A stretch of 64,000 nucleotides of DNA from APNM01 sp040361335 (GTDB taxonomy: Bacteria; Pseudomonadota; Gammaproteobacteria; Nevskiales; Salinisphaeraceae): the NCBI RefSeq assembly GCF_040361335.1, contig NZ_APNM01000014.1, positions 1 through 64,000 on the forward strand, written 5' to 3'. Positions 26,045-34,513 of this stretch are shown piece by piece. Both the position numbers and the translations under genes were made by a program. The stretch's first letter is position 1. Every line of letters starts with the position of its first letter. A model generated the notes under the pieces. It did not search any database. It saw only the letters and a list, made by a program, of their open reading frames with translations, and was not told the origin of the DNA.

Positions 26045-26248
26045 CTAACCACAGAGGCACAGCGGGTGCAGAGGCAACAAAGACAAGACTCGCCAACCAC
26101 AGAGACACAGAGGACACAGAGGGGATAAAAGCAAGGGGCAAGCCGGGATAAGCGAAGCGTTCCCGGCATGTCGCGGATCCCCCCCACCCTCCGGCGGTTA
26201 GTCTTCTTGACCCTCTGCCTCTGTGCACTCTGTGCCTCTGTGGTTAGT
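26045..26248. repeat. CACAGAG-type dispersed repeat (copy 2)
   Basis: The 333-base gap before prlC has no gene. It holds two head-to-tail copies of the CCACAGAG(A/G)CACAGAG motif at the left (26050 and 26095) and an inverted copy at the right (26216-26248, CTCTGTGCCTCTGTGGTT). Confidence 0.85.
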
Positions 26249-26362
26249 CTTCTTGCCGCCGCAAACGAGCCTGTCGGTCCTTGCGTTTTCCCCCATGCCA
26301 CGACGATGTCGCTCGCGGGCGCATGTTAGATTCACGGGCTACCCGAACGACATGCCCGACCC

Positions 26363-28435
26363 ATGCCCGAGACCGTCGACAACCCCCTTCTCAGACTCGC
26401 CGACGAGGGCGGCCTGCCGCCCTTCTCCGCCATCCGGCCGGAGCACGCCGAGCCGGCCGTGGACACCCTGCTCGAACGCGCCCGCGACGCGGTGGCGACG
26501 GCGAGCGCGGCCGCCGAGCCGACCTGGGCGGCCGTCGCCGAGCCGGTGGAGGCCGCCGAGGACGCGCTGGAGCGGGTCTTCAGCCCCGTATCGCACATGC
26601 ACGCGGTGATGAACTCCGCCGAGTGGCGCGCCGCCTACGAGGCCTGCCTGCCCAAGCTCACCGCCTACGCCACCGAGATGGGCCAGAACCGCGCCCTGTT
26701 CGATGCCTGGCGGGCGCTGGCGGACGGACCCGAGTACGAACGACTGGACGCCGCGCGCCGCAAGGTGGTGGACAACGCCCTGCGCGACTTCCGCCTGGCC
26801 GGCGTCGACCTGCCGGAGGCGGAGAAACGCCGCTACGCCGAGATCATGCAGCGGCTGTCCGAACTGTCCACCCGCTTCCAGCAGAACCTGCTGGACGCCA
26901 CCCAGGCTTGGCGCAAGCACATCACCGACGAGGCGCAACTCGCCGGCCTGCCCGACAGCCAGAAGGACCTCCTGGCCCAGAACGCGCGCAACAAGGACCT
27001 GGACGGCTGGCTGGTCACCCTGGACGCGCCCAGCTTCCTGGCGATCCACACCTATGCCGAGGACCGCGAGTTGCGGCGCGAGGTCTACCAGGCCTTCGTC
27101 ACCCGCGCTTCCGACGAGGGGCCGCACGCCGGCGAGTACGACAATAGCGAGTTGATGGACGAGATCGTGGCCCTGCGCCACGAGGCCGCCAACCTGCTCG
27201 GCTACCGCGACTACGCCGAGCGCGCCCTGGCCACCCGCATGGCCCGCAGTCCGGACGAGGTGATCGATTTCCTGCGCGACCTGGCGGGGCGTACCCGGCC
27301 GCGCGCCGAGGCCGAGCGCGACGAGCTGGCCGCCTTCGCCCGCGGGCGCGACGGCATCGACGAGCTCCAGGCCTGGGACCTGGGCTATTACATGGACCAA
27401 CTCAAGCGCGAGCGCTTCCGGCTGTCGGCCGAGGACCTGCGCCCCTACTTCCGCGCCGACCGCGTGATCGACGGCCTGTTCGCCATCGTCCAGCGCCTGT
27501 ACGGCGTGCGCATCCGACAGGTGGCGGACGTCGACGTCTGGCACGACGATGTCACCTATTACGCCATCGAGGACGCCGGCGGCGACCCCGTGGGCGGCTT
27601 CTACCTCGATCCCTACGCCCGCGAGGACAAGCGCGGCGGCGCCTGGATGGCGGATTGCGTGGGCCGGCGGCGCACCCCGGCGGGCGTCCAGCGGCCGGTG
27701 GCCTTCGTCACCTGCAACTTCGCGCCGCCGGTGGCCGGCAAGCCCGCCCTGCTCACCCACGACGAGGTGACCACCCTGTTCCACGAGTTCGGCCACGCCC
27801 TGCACCACCTGCTCACCCGCGTGGACACCGCGCCGGTGGCCGGCATCAGCGGCGTGTCCTGGGACGCGGTGGAACTGCCCAGCCAGTTCATGGAGAACTG
27901 GTGCTGGCAGCGCGAGGCCCTGGACCTGTTCGCCCGCCACCACGAGACCGGCGAGCCCATGCCGGAGGACCTGTTCCGGCGCATGACCGACGCCCGCAAC
28001 TTCATGTCCGGGCTGATGATGCTGCGCCAGATCGAGTTCTCGCTGTTCGACTTCCTGCTGCACCGGGACTACGACCCGGCGAAGGGCGCCCGCGTGCAGG
28101 CGACGCTGGAGGCGGTCCGCGCCGAGGTGGCGGTGATGACACCGCCCGAGTGGAACCGCTTCGCCCACGGCTTCGCGCACATCTTCGCCGGCGGCTACGC
28201 CGCGGGCTACTACAGCTACAAGTGGGCCGAGGTCCTGTCCGCGGACGCCTTCGACGCCTTCGAGGAGGCCGGCATCTTCGACGCCGAGACCGGCGCCCGC
28301 TTCCGCGAGGAGATCCTGGAGACCGGCGGCTCGCGCGAGGCCCTGGAGAACTTCGTCGCCTTCCGCGGCCGCGAGCCGGACCTAGGGCCGCTGCTGCGGC
28401 AGAGCGGGTTGCTGGACGGGGGGCGGGCGGCTTGA
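26363..28435 (+). CDS. prlC: Oligopeptidase A (M3 zinc metallopeptidase)
   Basis: A 690-residue cytoplasmic oligopeptidase that degrades short peptides, including cleaved signal peptides. The zinc motif HEFGH is at residues 474-478 (TLFHEFGHALHHLL). The downstream glutamate ligand lies in ISGVSWDAVELPSQFMENW. The N terminus NPLLRLADEGGLPPFSAIRP and the YYSYKWAEVLSADAFDAFEE segment near the end are characteristic. Family length is about 680. Start ATG 26363 gives the conserved N terminus; another ATG at 26352 is out of frame. Confidence 0.96.
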   Translation: MPETVDNPLLRLADEGGLPPFSAIRPEHAEPAVDTLLERARDAVATASAAAEPTWAAVAEPVEAAEDALERVFSPVSHMHAVMNSAEWRAAYEACLPKLTAYATEMGQNRALFDAWRALADGPEYERLDAARRKVVDNALRDFRLAGVDLPEAEKRRYAEIMQRLSELSTRFQQNLLDATQAWRKHITDEAQLAGLPDSQKDLLAQNARNKDLDGWLVTLDAPSFLAIHTYAEDRELRREVYQAFVTRASDEGPHAGEYDNSELMDEIVALRHEAANLLGYRDYAERALATRMARSPDEVIDFLRDLAGRTRPRAEAERDELAAFARGRDGIDELQAWDLGYYMDQLKRERFRLSAEDLRPYFRADRVIDGLFAIVQRLYGVRIRQVADVDVWHDDVTYYAIEDAGGDPVGGFYLDPYAREDKRGGAWMADCVGRRRTPAGVQRPVAFVTCNFAPPVAGKPALLTHDEVTTLFHEFGHALHHLLTRVDTAPVAGISGVSWDAVELPSQFMENWCWQREALDLFARHHETGEPMPEDLFRRMTDARNFMSGLMMLRQIEFSLFDFLLHRDYDPAKGARVQATLEAVRAEVAVMTPPEWNRFAHGFAHIFAGGYAAGYYSYKWAEVLSADAFDAFEEAGIFDAETGARFREEILETGGSREALENFVAFRGREPDLGPLLRQSGLLDGGRAA

Positions 28436-28446
28436 ATCTTCCCTTC

Positions 28447-28604
28447 CCCCTCACCCCAACCCCTCTCCCCCAAGGGGGAGAGGGGCTTGAATAGAGAAAC
28501 CCTGAAAGCTGTAGTTCAATTCCCGGCTCCCTTCAGGGGGAGAGACTCCGCACTCTAATATCATTCCCTCTCCCCCTTCAGGGGGAGAGGGCCAGGGTGA
28601 GGGG
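28447..28604. repeat. REP-like hairpin elements (two copies)
   Basis: The space between prlC and the DUF559 gene holds CCCTCACCCCAACCCCTCTC with a CCCCAAGGGG hairpin (to 28487), then a degenerate GGGGGAGAG remnant, then CCCTCTCCCCCTTCAGGGGG with the outer arm CCAGGGTGAGGGG (28566-28602). They belong to the same family as 28972, 31624 and the IS110 target at 51590. Confidence 0.8.
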
Positions 28605-28610
28605 GGCCAG

Positions 28611-28958
28611 CTAGGTCGACGACCCGTCCCCCGCCACCAGATGCTCACGAATACACGCCAATACTGCCTCCGTTTCCCGAAGTACCTCGTCATTCCAGAA
28701 CCGAATCACGCGAAATCCATGTGATTCAAGAGCCGCGGTACGCGCCGCATCGTAGGCACGCGTTTGCTCGGCATGTTGGCCACCATCCAACTCCACAATA
28801 AGCTCGGCCTCCAAGCACACGAAGTCGACGATATAGCGACCTAGGGGATGCTGACGCCGAAACTTGTAGCCCTCCAGGCGCCTGGCACGCCGGTGACACC
28901 ACAGCCGGTTCTCGGCATCCGTTTGTTCGCGTCGTAGCCGACGGGCGAACCGATTCAT
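28611..28958 (-). CDS. DUF559 endonuclease-like protein
   Basis: A 115-residue small nuclease-fold protein. RFARRLRREQTDAENRLWCH, YKFRRQHPLGRYIVDFVCLE and ELIVELDGGQHAEQTRAYDA are the DUF559 (Vsr-like/restriction-like) signature, with the D-E-x-D-Q catalytic-type pattern (VDFVCLEAELIVELDGGQH). GFRVIRFWNDEVL is the usual C-terminal strand. Relatives are thought to act in DNA repair or mobile-element biology; the role is not established. It is bounded on both sides by REP-like elements. Confidence 0.9.
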   Translation of the reverse strand: MNRFARRLRREQTDAENRLWCHRRARRLEGYKFRRQHPLGRYIVDFVCLEAELIVELDGGQHAEQTRAYDAARTAALESHGFRVIRFWNDEVLRETEAVLACIREHLVAGDGSST

Positions 28959-28967
28959 CGATTCCCC

Positions 28968-30767
28968 TCACCCCTGGCCCCTCTCCCCGCGGGGGGAGAG
29001 GGGAAAAGTCAGGGCCGGCGTGAATGGCCCCAAGGCGTCCAGGTGCGCCCGCACCGTCTCCGCCGCCACCGGCTCGCGGCACATGCCCCGCGCCGGCCCC
29101 AGGCGCGCGGCATGGAACAGCGCCGCGGTCAGCGCCAGGCCGGCGGCGACGATGGCCAGCGACGGCCAGGGGCCGGGGTCGGTCTCCAGCCCGCCGCGCG
29201 CGGTCGCCGGAACCAGGGCGAACAGGATGCCGGCCGCGGCCAGCCAGCCCAGCACCCGGGCCCGGATCCCCGTCAGCACCCGTCTCCCGTCGCCGGCGGC
29301 GAGGCGGCGCAGCTCGGCGCGGGAAAAATGATCCAGCCGCCAGGCCGTGGCCTCGTCCACGGGACGCGCGGCCGGCGGCGGCAATGTCGCGCCGGTGATC
29401 GGGTCGGCAACGGCCTCGCCGCGCGCGTGCCGGGCGACGGCCGCGCGCACGGCGGCGTGCCGCGACTCCGAGAGGGGATACCACCACATGATCGATAGTC
29501 CGAGGGCATTCAGCGCCGCCGGCACCAGGGCATACAGGCACTTGATCGCGAGCACCACCTGCGGCGACTGGCTGTCGGCGCCGGGCACATAGCCCATGCC
29601 CCCGAGAATCGCCAGCGGCAGCGAGGCCCCCGGGATCAGCGCGAACTTGGGGATGATCGCCCAGAGGGCGGAGAACTGGGCCTCGCGGCGCTTGCCGGTT
29701 AGCAGCTCGTCGTAGTCCACCACGTCGGCGTGCATGGCGCCGCCCACGAACAGCCAGACCGCCGATTGCAGCCCCACGTAGACGTGCAGGAACAGCACCG
29801 TGCGCTCGTCGCCCGGCCCCATGAAGAACAGGGAGGCGCCGCCGGTGACCGCGACGAAGGCCGCCGCCAGCCACACGGTCAGCTTGCCGCGCGCCTCGGC
29901 CACCATCAGCCACACCGGCAGGGCCACCAGCCCGGACACGAGATAGGCGACCAGGAAATAGCCCACCCAGGCCTGGTCCACGCCGAGCACGTAATCGGCG
30001 TAGAACGGCATCAGGGTCGCCGGCATCGCGAACGGGATCGCGGTGATCACGTGCGATGCGAACATCACCCGGAAGGGCCGGTTGCGCAGGGCCCGGCGCA
30101 CGCCCGGCACCAGCGGCACGCGCCCGCGGCCGGCGAACTCGCGCCGCTCGCGGATGCGCCACAGGAACAGGGCGTTGGCCGCCAGGTAGGCGCCGACGTA
30201 GAGCGTCGCCTGCCAGGACATGCGCGCCCGTTCGTCCTCGATCCCGGCGCCGGCCAGGACGTTCGGCAGGACCGCGCCGATCACCGTGCCCAGGGCGGCG
30301 AAGCCGGCGATGGCGGCGAACAGTTGCTGGCGTTCGCCCTGGTCCAGGGTCAGTTCCACGGCCAGGGCCTGGCGCGGCACGTTGGACAGGGTCACGAACA
30401 GGAAGCTCAGCAGCAGCGCGCCGACGGCCCAGCCCGCCAGCCCCGCCTCCGGCAACACCCGGGGCGGGTTCAGCAGCAGCCAGAACATCACGGCGTTGCC
30501 GAGCACGCCGGCGGCGATCCAGGGCAGACGCCGGCCGAAGCGGCTGCGGGTGCGGTCCGAGAGCCAGCCCATCACCGGATCGGTGATGGCGTCGAAGGCG
30601 CGGCCGGCCGCGATCGCCACCGCCATGATCCCGGCCGGCAGCGCCACCACGTCGACATAGAACTTGGTCAGGTAGACCGCCAGCAGCAGCGCCATGGCCG
30701 CGCCCACCGCCGCCGGCAGGGCGAAGACCACCCGCGTGCCCGTGCCCAGCCGCTCCGATGGCGTCAT
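28968..30767 (-). CDS. MFS transporter, GPH sugar:cation symporter family
   Basis: 599 residues, about 12 membrane helices. The cation-binding/loop motif RAFDAITDPVMGWLSDRTRS followed by RFGRRLPWI (residues about 57-85) marks the glycoside-pentoside-hexuronide (MelB-like) family. It is longer than the usual 450-480: a cytoplasmic loop around residues 415-490 (RHARGEAVADPITGATLPPP and around) and two extra C-terminal helices account for this. The last 14 residues (FPLSPRGERGQG) are encoded by a REP-like element at 28972-29003, so the original stop was probably lost. The substrate cannot be read. Confidence 0.85.
   Translation of the reverse strand: MTPSERLGTGTRVVFALPAAVGAAMALLLAVYLTKFYVDVVALPAGIMAVAIAAGRAFDAITDPVMGWLSDRTRSRFGRRLPWIAAGVLGNAVMFWLLLNPPRVLPEAGLAGWAVGALLLSFLFVTLSNVPRQALAVELTLDQGERQQLFAAIAGFAALGTVIGAVLPNVLAGAGIEDERARMSWQATLYVGAYLAANALFLWRIRERREFAGRGRVPLVPGVRRALRNRPFRVMFASHVITAIPFAMPATLMPFYADYVLGVDQAWVGYFLVAYLVSGLVALPVWLMVAEARGKLTVWLAAAFVAVTGGASLFFMGPGDERTVLFLHVYVGLQSAVWLFVGGAMHADVVDYDELLTGKRREAQFSALWAIIPKFALIPGASLPLAILGGMGYVPGADSQSPQVVLAIKCLYALVPAALNALGLSIMWWYPLSESRHAAVRAAVARHARGEAVADPITGATLPPPAARPVDEATAWRLDHFSRAELRRLAAGDGRRVLTGIRARVLGWLAAAGILFALVPATARGGLETDPGPWPSLAIVAAGLALTAALFHAARLGPARGMCREPVAAETVRAHLDALGPFTPALTFPLSPRGERGQG
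28972..29003. repeat. REP-like element inside the 3' end of the GPH transporter gene
   Basis: CCCCTCACCCCTGGCC then CCTCTCCCCGCGGGGGGAGA matches the REP-like family. It supplies the terminal codons and stop of the transporter on the minus strand. Confidence 0.75.
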
Positions 30768-30849
30768 CCGTGGTTCCCTCCCCCGTCGCCGCCCCGCCGG
30801 GCGGGGTTACACTGTCGGGCCCGTCGACCGGAGCCCGGAAAACCCGAAC

Positions 30850-31620
30850 ATGCGTATCGCCACCTGGAACGTCAACTCGCTCAACGTCCGCCTGCCGCAC
30901 GTGCTGGCCTGGCTCGAGAAGGAGCCGGTGGACGTGCTGGCCCTGCAGGAAACCAAGCTCACCGACGACAAGTTCCCGGCGGACGCCCTGGCCGAGGCCG
31001 GCTACCGGGCGGTCTGGAACGGCCAGCCCACCTACAACGGGGTGGCGATCCTGGCGCGCGAGGCGCCCGAGGACGAGGTCCCGGACCTGCCCGGCTACGA
31101 GGACGACCAGAAGCGCGTGCTCGCGGCCACGATCGGCGGGGTGCGGGTGATCGACGTCTACTGCCCCAACGGCGGCGACCTGGACTCTCCCAAATACGGC
31201 TACAAGCTGGACTGGTTCGCGGCCCTGCGCGATTACGTCGCCGATGAGCTTACCCGCCACGAACGGCTGGTGGTGCTGGGCGACTTCAACGTCGCGCCCC
31301 GGCCCGAGGATACCCACGACCCGGAGAAGTGGGAAGGCCGCATCCTCTGTTCGCCGCCGGAACGCGAAGCCCTCCAGACCGTGATCGACGCCGGCCTGGT
31401 CGACACCTGGCGGCTGTTCCCGGACCGCGAGGGCCGGCGCCGCTTTACCTGGTGGGATTACCGCAACGGCGGCTGGGCCCGCAACGCCGGCCTGCGCATC
31501 GACCACATCCTGGCCTCCCCCGCCCTGGCGGAGACCTGCGGCGACTGCGCCGCCCACGTCGGCGAGCGCGGCCGCAAGCGGCCGTCGGACCATGTGCCGG
31601 TGGTGGCGGAGTTCGGCTGA
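30850..31620 (+). CDS. xthA: Exodeoxyribonuclease III (AP endonuclease)
   Basis: A 256-residue Mg-dependent base-excision-repair enzyme. It starts MRIATWNVNSLNVRLPHVL. The catalytic motifs are VLALQETKL (Glu), VYCPNGGDLDSPKYGYKLDW, VVLGDFNVAP (Asp/Asn) and the terminal SDHVPVVAEF (Asp/His). WTWWDYRNGGW-type text (FTWWDYRNGGWARN) is specific to ExoIII. The ATG at 30850 matches the conserved N terminus; upstream in-frame codons overlap the divergent transporter gene's start region. Confidence 0.95.
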   Translation: MRIATWNVNSLNVRLPHVLAWLEKEPVDVLALQETKLTDDKFPADALAEAGYRAVWNGQPTYNGVAILAREAPEDEVPDLPGYEDDQKRVLAATIGGVRVIDVYCPNGGDLDSPKYGYKLDWFAALRDYVADELTRHERLVVLGDFNVAPRPEDTHDPEKWEGRILCSPPEREALQTVIDAGLVDTWRLFPDREGRRRFTWWDYRNGGWARNAGLRIDHILASPALAETCGDCAAHVGERGRKRPSDHVPVVAEFG

Positions 31621-31623
31621 AGA

Positions 31624-31896
31624 CCCCCCTCACCCCTGGCCCCTCTCCCGCCAGCGGGAGAGGGGAAATACGATTATTCCGTGCTCTCTCCCGCCCGCGG
31701 GAGAGGGAAAATACGATTCTTCCGCGCTCTATCCCGCCCGCGGGAGAGGGAAATACGGTTCTTCCGCGCACCCTCCCGCAAGAGGGAGAGGGGAATACGT
31801 TGCCCCTTTCGCTCCCGCCAGCGGAGAGGGGACACGGCGCCTCCGTTTTCCTCCCTCTCCCCCTCGAGGGGGAGAGGGTCGGGGTGAGGGGGTGCG
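31624..31896. repeat. Tandem REP-like hairpin array (about six hairpins)
   Basis: The gap after xthA consists of roughly 50-bp units, each a CTCTCCCGC..GCGGGAGAGG hairpin joined by a GGAAATACGATTCTTCCGCG-like linker (cores near 31650, 31700, 31735, 31775, 31825 and 31865). The array is bracketed by CCCCTCACCCCTGG on the left and its inverse GGGGTGAGGGGG on the right, like a BIME. No gene is present. Confidence 0.9.
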
Positions 31897-31900
31897 CCGC

Positions 31901-32536
31901 CTAAATCGACAACACGATCAACGCCTGCGCCGGGAAATAGCTGCCCAGGATCAACGCCTGGGCCGCGCGGAACGGGCGCAGGAACTTGTTCCAGCCGATG
32001 ACCGCGTCCGAGAACGCGAACAGTACGGCGCCCACGGCCGCCCACCAGGCGGGGCCACCGAGGGCGTCGGCACGCCCTATCGCGGCGCCGGCCATCAGCA
32101 GCAGCAGGGCCCCATAGAGCGCCACCGGTACGCGCAAGCCGCGCGCGCCGGGCAACAGCACCGCCGAGAAGGCGGCCCAGACCGCGAGCAGTACCAGCCA
32201 GGCCGTGGCCGGCACGCCGGTCCAGGCCCAGCCGCCGGCGAAGGCCCCGATATAGAGCAAGTGCGCGACGGCGAAGCTGACCAGGCCCTCCCGGAACCGG
32301 TCTCGGGGCAGCATCAGGAAGACGTCGCCGGCCAGCGAGAACACCAGGCCGGCCACGATCAGCCAGCGGTAGGCGCCGCCGCCGTCGGCGATCAGCGCGC
32401 CCAGCAGGATCAGCGCCGTGGTCAGCGGCTTGCAGATATAGACCTGGCGGCGACGGCCGCGGTATTCGCCGTCGATGGTCGCCAGGGCGGACAGGGCGAT
32501 CGCGGGCAGCCAGAGCAGCAGTTGGATCGTGGTCAT
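31901..32536 (-). CDS. Lysoplasmalogenase (YhhN/TMEM86 family)
   Basis: A 211-residue membrane protein with about seven hydrophobic helices. YICKPLTTALILLGALIADG, LVFSLAGDVFLMLPRDRFRE, GLVSFAVAHLLYIGAF and VLFAFSDAVIGWNKF are the YhhN-family signature, with two conserved aspartates (GDVFLM, SDAVIGWNKF). Relatives cleave the vinyl-ether bond of lysoplasmalogens. The start MTTIQLLLW was chosen; a long upstream extension runs into the MerR gene on the other strand and is artefactual. It is divergent from the merR-like gene. Confidence 0.88.
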   Translation of the reverse strand: MTTIQLLLWLPAIALSALATIDGEYRGRRRQVYICKPLTTALILLGALIADGGGAYRWLIVAGLVFSLAGDVFLMLPRDRFREGLVSFAVAHLLYIGAFAGGWAWTGVPATAWLVLLAVWAAFSAVLLPGARGLRVPVALYGALLLLMAGAAIGRADALGGPAWWAAVGAVLFAFSDAVIGWNKFLRPFRAAQALILGSYFPAQALIVLSI

Positions 32537-32592
32537 CGCGGTACCGGCATGGAACGTTGCGTCGGAGGCTACCAAACCTCGACGGCACCGGC

Positions 32593-32623
32593 TTGACCCC
32601 GTAGTGTGATACGGGATTATGGT
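32593..32623 (+). promoter_or_regulatory. MerR-type promoter with 19-bp spacer
   Basis: -35 TTGACC (32593-32598) and -10 TATGGT (32618-32623) are separated by 19 bp. In between lies the perfect dyad CCCGTA-GTGTGA-TACGGG (32598-32615). The overlong spacer with central dyad is the hallmark of promoters untwisted by MerR activators, so the downstream regulator probably autoregulates. AAGGAGG precedes the start codon by 9 bases. Confidence 0.88.
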
Positions 32624-32650
32624 GATGGATCGACAAGGAGGCAGCCGGCG

Positions 32651-33055
32651 ATGAGCTATACCATCGGACAACTGGCCCGCGCCGCGGACAGCGACGTCGA
32701 GACCATCCGCTATTACGAGCGGCGCGGCCTGATGCCGGCGCCGCCGCGCGGCGCCAACGGCTACCGGCATTATCCGGCGGACGCCGCCGACCGCCTGCGC
32801 TTCATCCGCCGGGCCAAACGGCTCGGCTTCACGCTGGCGGAGACCCGGGACCTGCTGGCCCTGCACGACGGCGCCGGCGCGCGCGCCGAGGTCAAGGCGC
32901 TGGCCCGCAGCAAGCTGGCCGACCTGGACGAGCGCCTGGCCGACCTGGCCCGCATGCGCGAGGCGCTGGCGGACCTGGAGGCCCGCTGCTCGGGCCGGGG
33001 TCCGGTGCACGGCTGCCCCATCATCCAGGCACTGAGCGACCAGGAGGCGACATGA
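32651..33055 (+). CDS. MerR-family metal-type regulator
   Basis: 134 residues. N-terminal winged helix YTIGQLARAADSDVETIRYY followed by ERRGLMPAPPRGANGYRHY, then a dimerisation helix and the C-terminal loop RCSGRGPVHGCPIIQAL. Two cysteines nine positions apart resemble the C117/C126 pair of mercury MerR, but the third mercury ligand (C82) is absent from the dimer helix. CueR spacing is one shorter. A thiophilic metal is likely; which one cannot be read. It shares ATGA with the DUF4396 gene, its probable target. Confidence 0.9.
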   Translation: MSYTIGQLARAADSDVETIRYYERRGLMPAPPRGANGYRHYPADAADRLRFIRRAKRLGFTLAETRDLLALHDGAGARAEVKALARSKLADLDERLADLARMREALADLEARCSGRGPVHGCPIIQALSDQEAT

Positions 33056-33543
33056 CCCAGCACGCTCACGCGACACACGACAGCCATCATGCCTGCCACG
33101 ACGACGGCCACGAGCATGCCGGCGGCATGTTCCGGACCACGTCGCAGGTCACCCTGCACTGTCTGGTGGGCTGCAGCATCGGCGAGTTCCTGGGCCTGTT
33201 CCTGGGCACCCTGATCGGCCTGGGCGTCTTCGGCACGGTGGCTCTGGCGGTGGTCTTCGCCTTCGTCGTGGGTATCAGCCTGGCGGTGCTCCCGGTGATG
33301 CGGAACCACGGCATGACCCTCAAACAGGCCCTGGCGACGGTCTGGCTGGGCGAAGTGATGTCGATCACCGCCATGGAGATCGCCATGAACGGCATCGACC
33401 TCGCCATCGGCGGCGTCCAGGCCGGCTCCCTGGCCAACCCGCTGTTCTGGATCGGTTTCGCGGCGGCCGTGCCCGCCGGCTACGTCGCCGCCTGGCCGGT
33501 GAACTACCTGCTGCTCAAGCGCAACCTCAAGAAATGCCACTGA
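33052..33543 (+). CDS. DUF4396 membrane protein with His-rich N terminus
   Basis: 163 residues. The first 25 are metal-ligand rich (HAHATHDSHHACHDDGHEHA). Four membrane segments follow: VTLHCLVGCSIGEFLGLFLG, VALAVVFAFVVGISLAVLPV, an amphipathic MSITAMEIAMNGIDLAIG stretch, and a last LFWIGFAAAVPAGYVAAWPV. This is the DUF4396 architecture. The start overlaps the merR-like gene by 4 bp. Context and histidines point to metal (probably copper-like) transport or sequestration; this is inference. Confidence 0.85.
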   Translation: MTQHAHATHDSHHACHDDGHEHAGGMFRTTSQVTLHCLVGCSIGEFLGLFLGTLIGLGVFGTVALAVVFAFVVGISLAVLPVMRNHGMTLKQALATVWLGEVMSITAMEIAMNGIDLAIGGVQAGSLANPLFWIGFAAAVPAGYVAAWPVNYLLLKRNLKKCH

Positions 33544-33619
33544 GGCCCGTCCCGTGTCTCGGCAGGGCGCGTCAAGATCGGTATGCTTTCCGGTTTCCGA
33601 CATCCGGTGAGTGAACGTC

Positions 33620-34366
33620 ATGGCGCAAGACCCGAAGCCCTCGCATTCCACGCTGTACAACGCCCTGTTCGTGCCGGGGCTGATCCTCGGCGGCCTGATC
33701 CTGATCGCCCTGGTGGTACTGGCCTTCGGCGACAAGCTGGCGGATAACGGCGGCGGTTCCGCCGACGGCGAGCGCCGGGTGAGCGAACAGCTCATGGCCC
33801 GCTTCGAATCCGAGTACGACGCCAAGGGCATGGCCGTGGGCGAGGCCGACGCCCCGGTGGTGATGCGCGAGTTCGCCGACTACCAGTGCCCGGCCTGCGG
33901 CGCCTTCGCCGATACCGCCAAGCGGATTCGCGAAGAATACGTCGCCGACGGCCGGGTGCGCTTCGTGTTCTTCGACTTCCCCCTGCCCATGCACCAGCAT
34001 GCGCACGAGGCCGCGCAGGCGGCGCGCTGCGCGGCCCGCGCCGATCGCTTCTGGCCCTATCACGACCGGCTGTTCGAGACGCAGCGGGAGTGGGCGCGGG
34101 AATCCGACGCCACCGGCTTCTTTTATGACCTGGCGGTGCAGACCGAGGTACCGCTGGAGCCCTTCAAGCGCTGCCTGAGCCAGGACGCTACCAGCGCGGT
34201 GGTGGACGAGAACGCGCAGATCGCGCGCGATGTCGGCGCCGTGGCCACGCCCACGATCCTGATCGGCGACCGCGTGTTCTCCGGGGCCACCGGCTACGAC
34301 ACCCTCAAGCGCGAGATCGAGAACCGGTTGGCGGCGGCCACGGCGGGCCAGGACGCGGCTCAGTAG
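33620..34366 (+). CDS. DsbA-family thioredoxin-fold protein, membrane anchored
   Basis: 248 residues. N-terminal anchor LFVPGLILGGLILIALVVLA (about 13-32). The thioredoxin domain has active site YQCPACGAFA (CPAC, about residues 90-93) and the cis-proline loop VATPTILIGDRVFSG. VMREFADYQCPACG is typical of the DsbA/BdbD-like thiol oxidoreductases acting outside the cytoplasm. The start at ATG 33620 is preferred to GTG 33611, three codons upstream. The 3' end overlaps the convergent DUF2474 gene by 7 bp. Confidence 0.9.
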   Translation: MAQDPKPSHSTLYNALFVPGLILGGLILIALVVLAFGDKLADNGGGSADGERRVSEQLMARFESEYDAKGMAVGEADAPVVMREFADYQCPACGAFADTAKRIREEYVADGRVRFVFFDFPLPMHQHAHEAAQAARCAARADRFWPYHDRLFETQREWARESDATGFFYDLAVQTEVPLEPFKRCLSQDATSAVVDENAQIARDVGAVATPTILIGDRVFSGATGYDTLKREIENRLAAATAGQDAAQ

Positions 34367-34476
34367 AGCAGGAGGGTCAGCAGTCCCCGCAGACCGTAGG
34401 CCGCCCCGGCCACCACGACCAGGCCGGCCAGCCAAAGGCCGACGAACCAGAGCCATTGGCGGGTGCGGCGTTTCAC
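34360..34476 (-). CDS. DUF2474 small subunit of cytochrome bd oxidase (38 aa)
   Basis: Translation from GTG 34476 gives RRTRQWLWFVGLWLAGLVVV then AGAAYGLRGLLTLLLY: a basic N terminus and one membrane helix. This matches the DUF2474/CydX-like micropeptides encoded after cydB of the cyanide-insensitive type, where such peptides stabilise the haem b/d site. It lies 37 bases downstream of cydB on the same strand. Its stop overlaps the convergent DsbA-like gene by 7 bp. It is too short for usual ORF cut-offs. Confidence 0.82.
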   Translation of the reverse strand: MKRRTRQWLWFVGLWLAGLVVVAGAAYGLRGLLTLLLY

Positions 34477-34513
34477 GGGCCTTGAGCGCGTCCGGGATGA
34501 CGGCCGATGCCGG

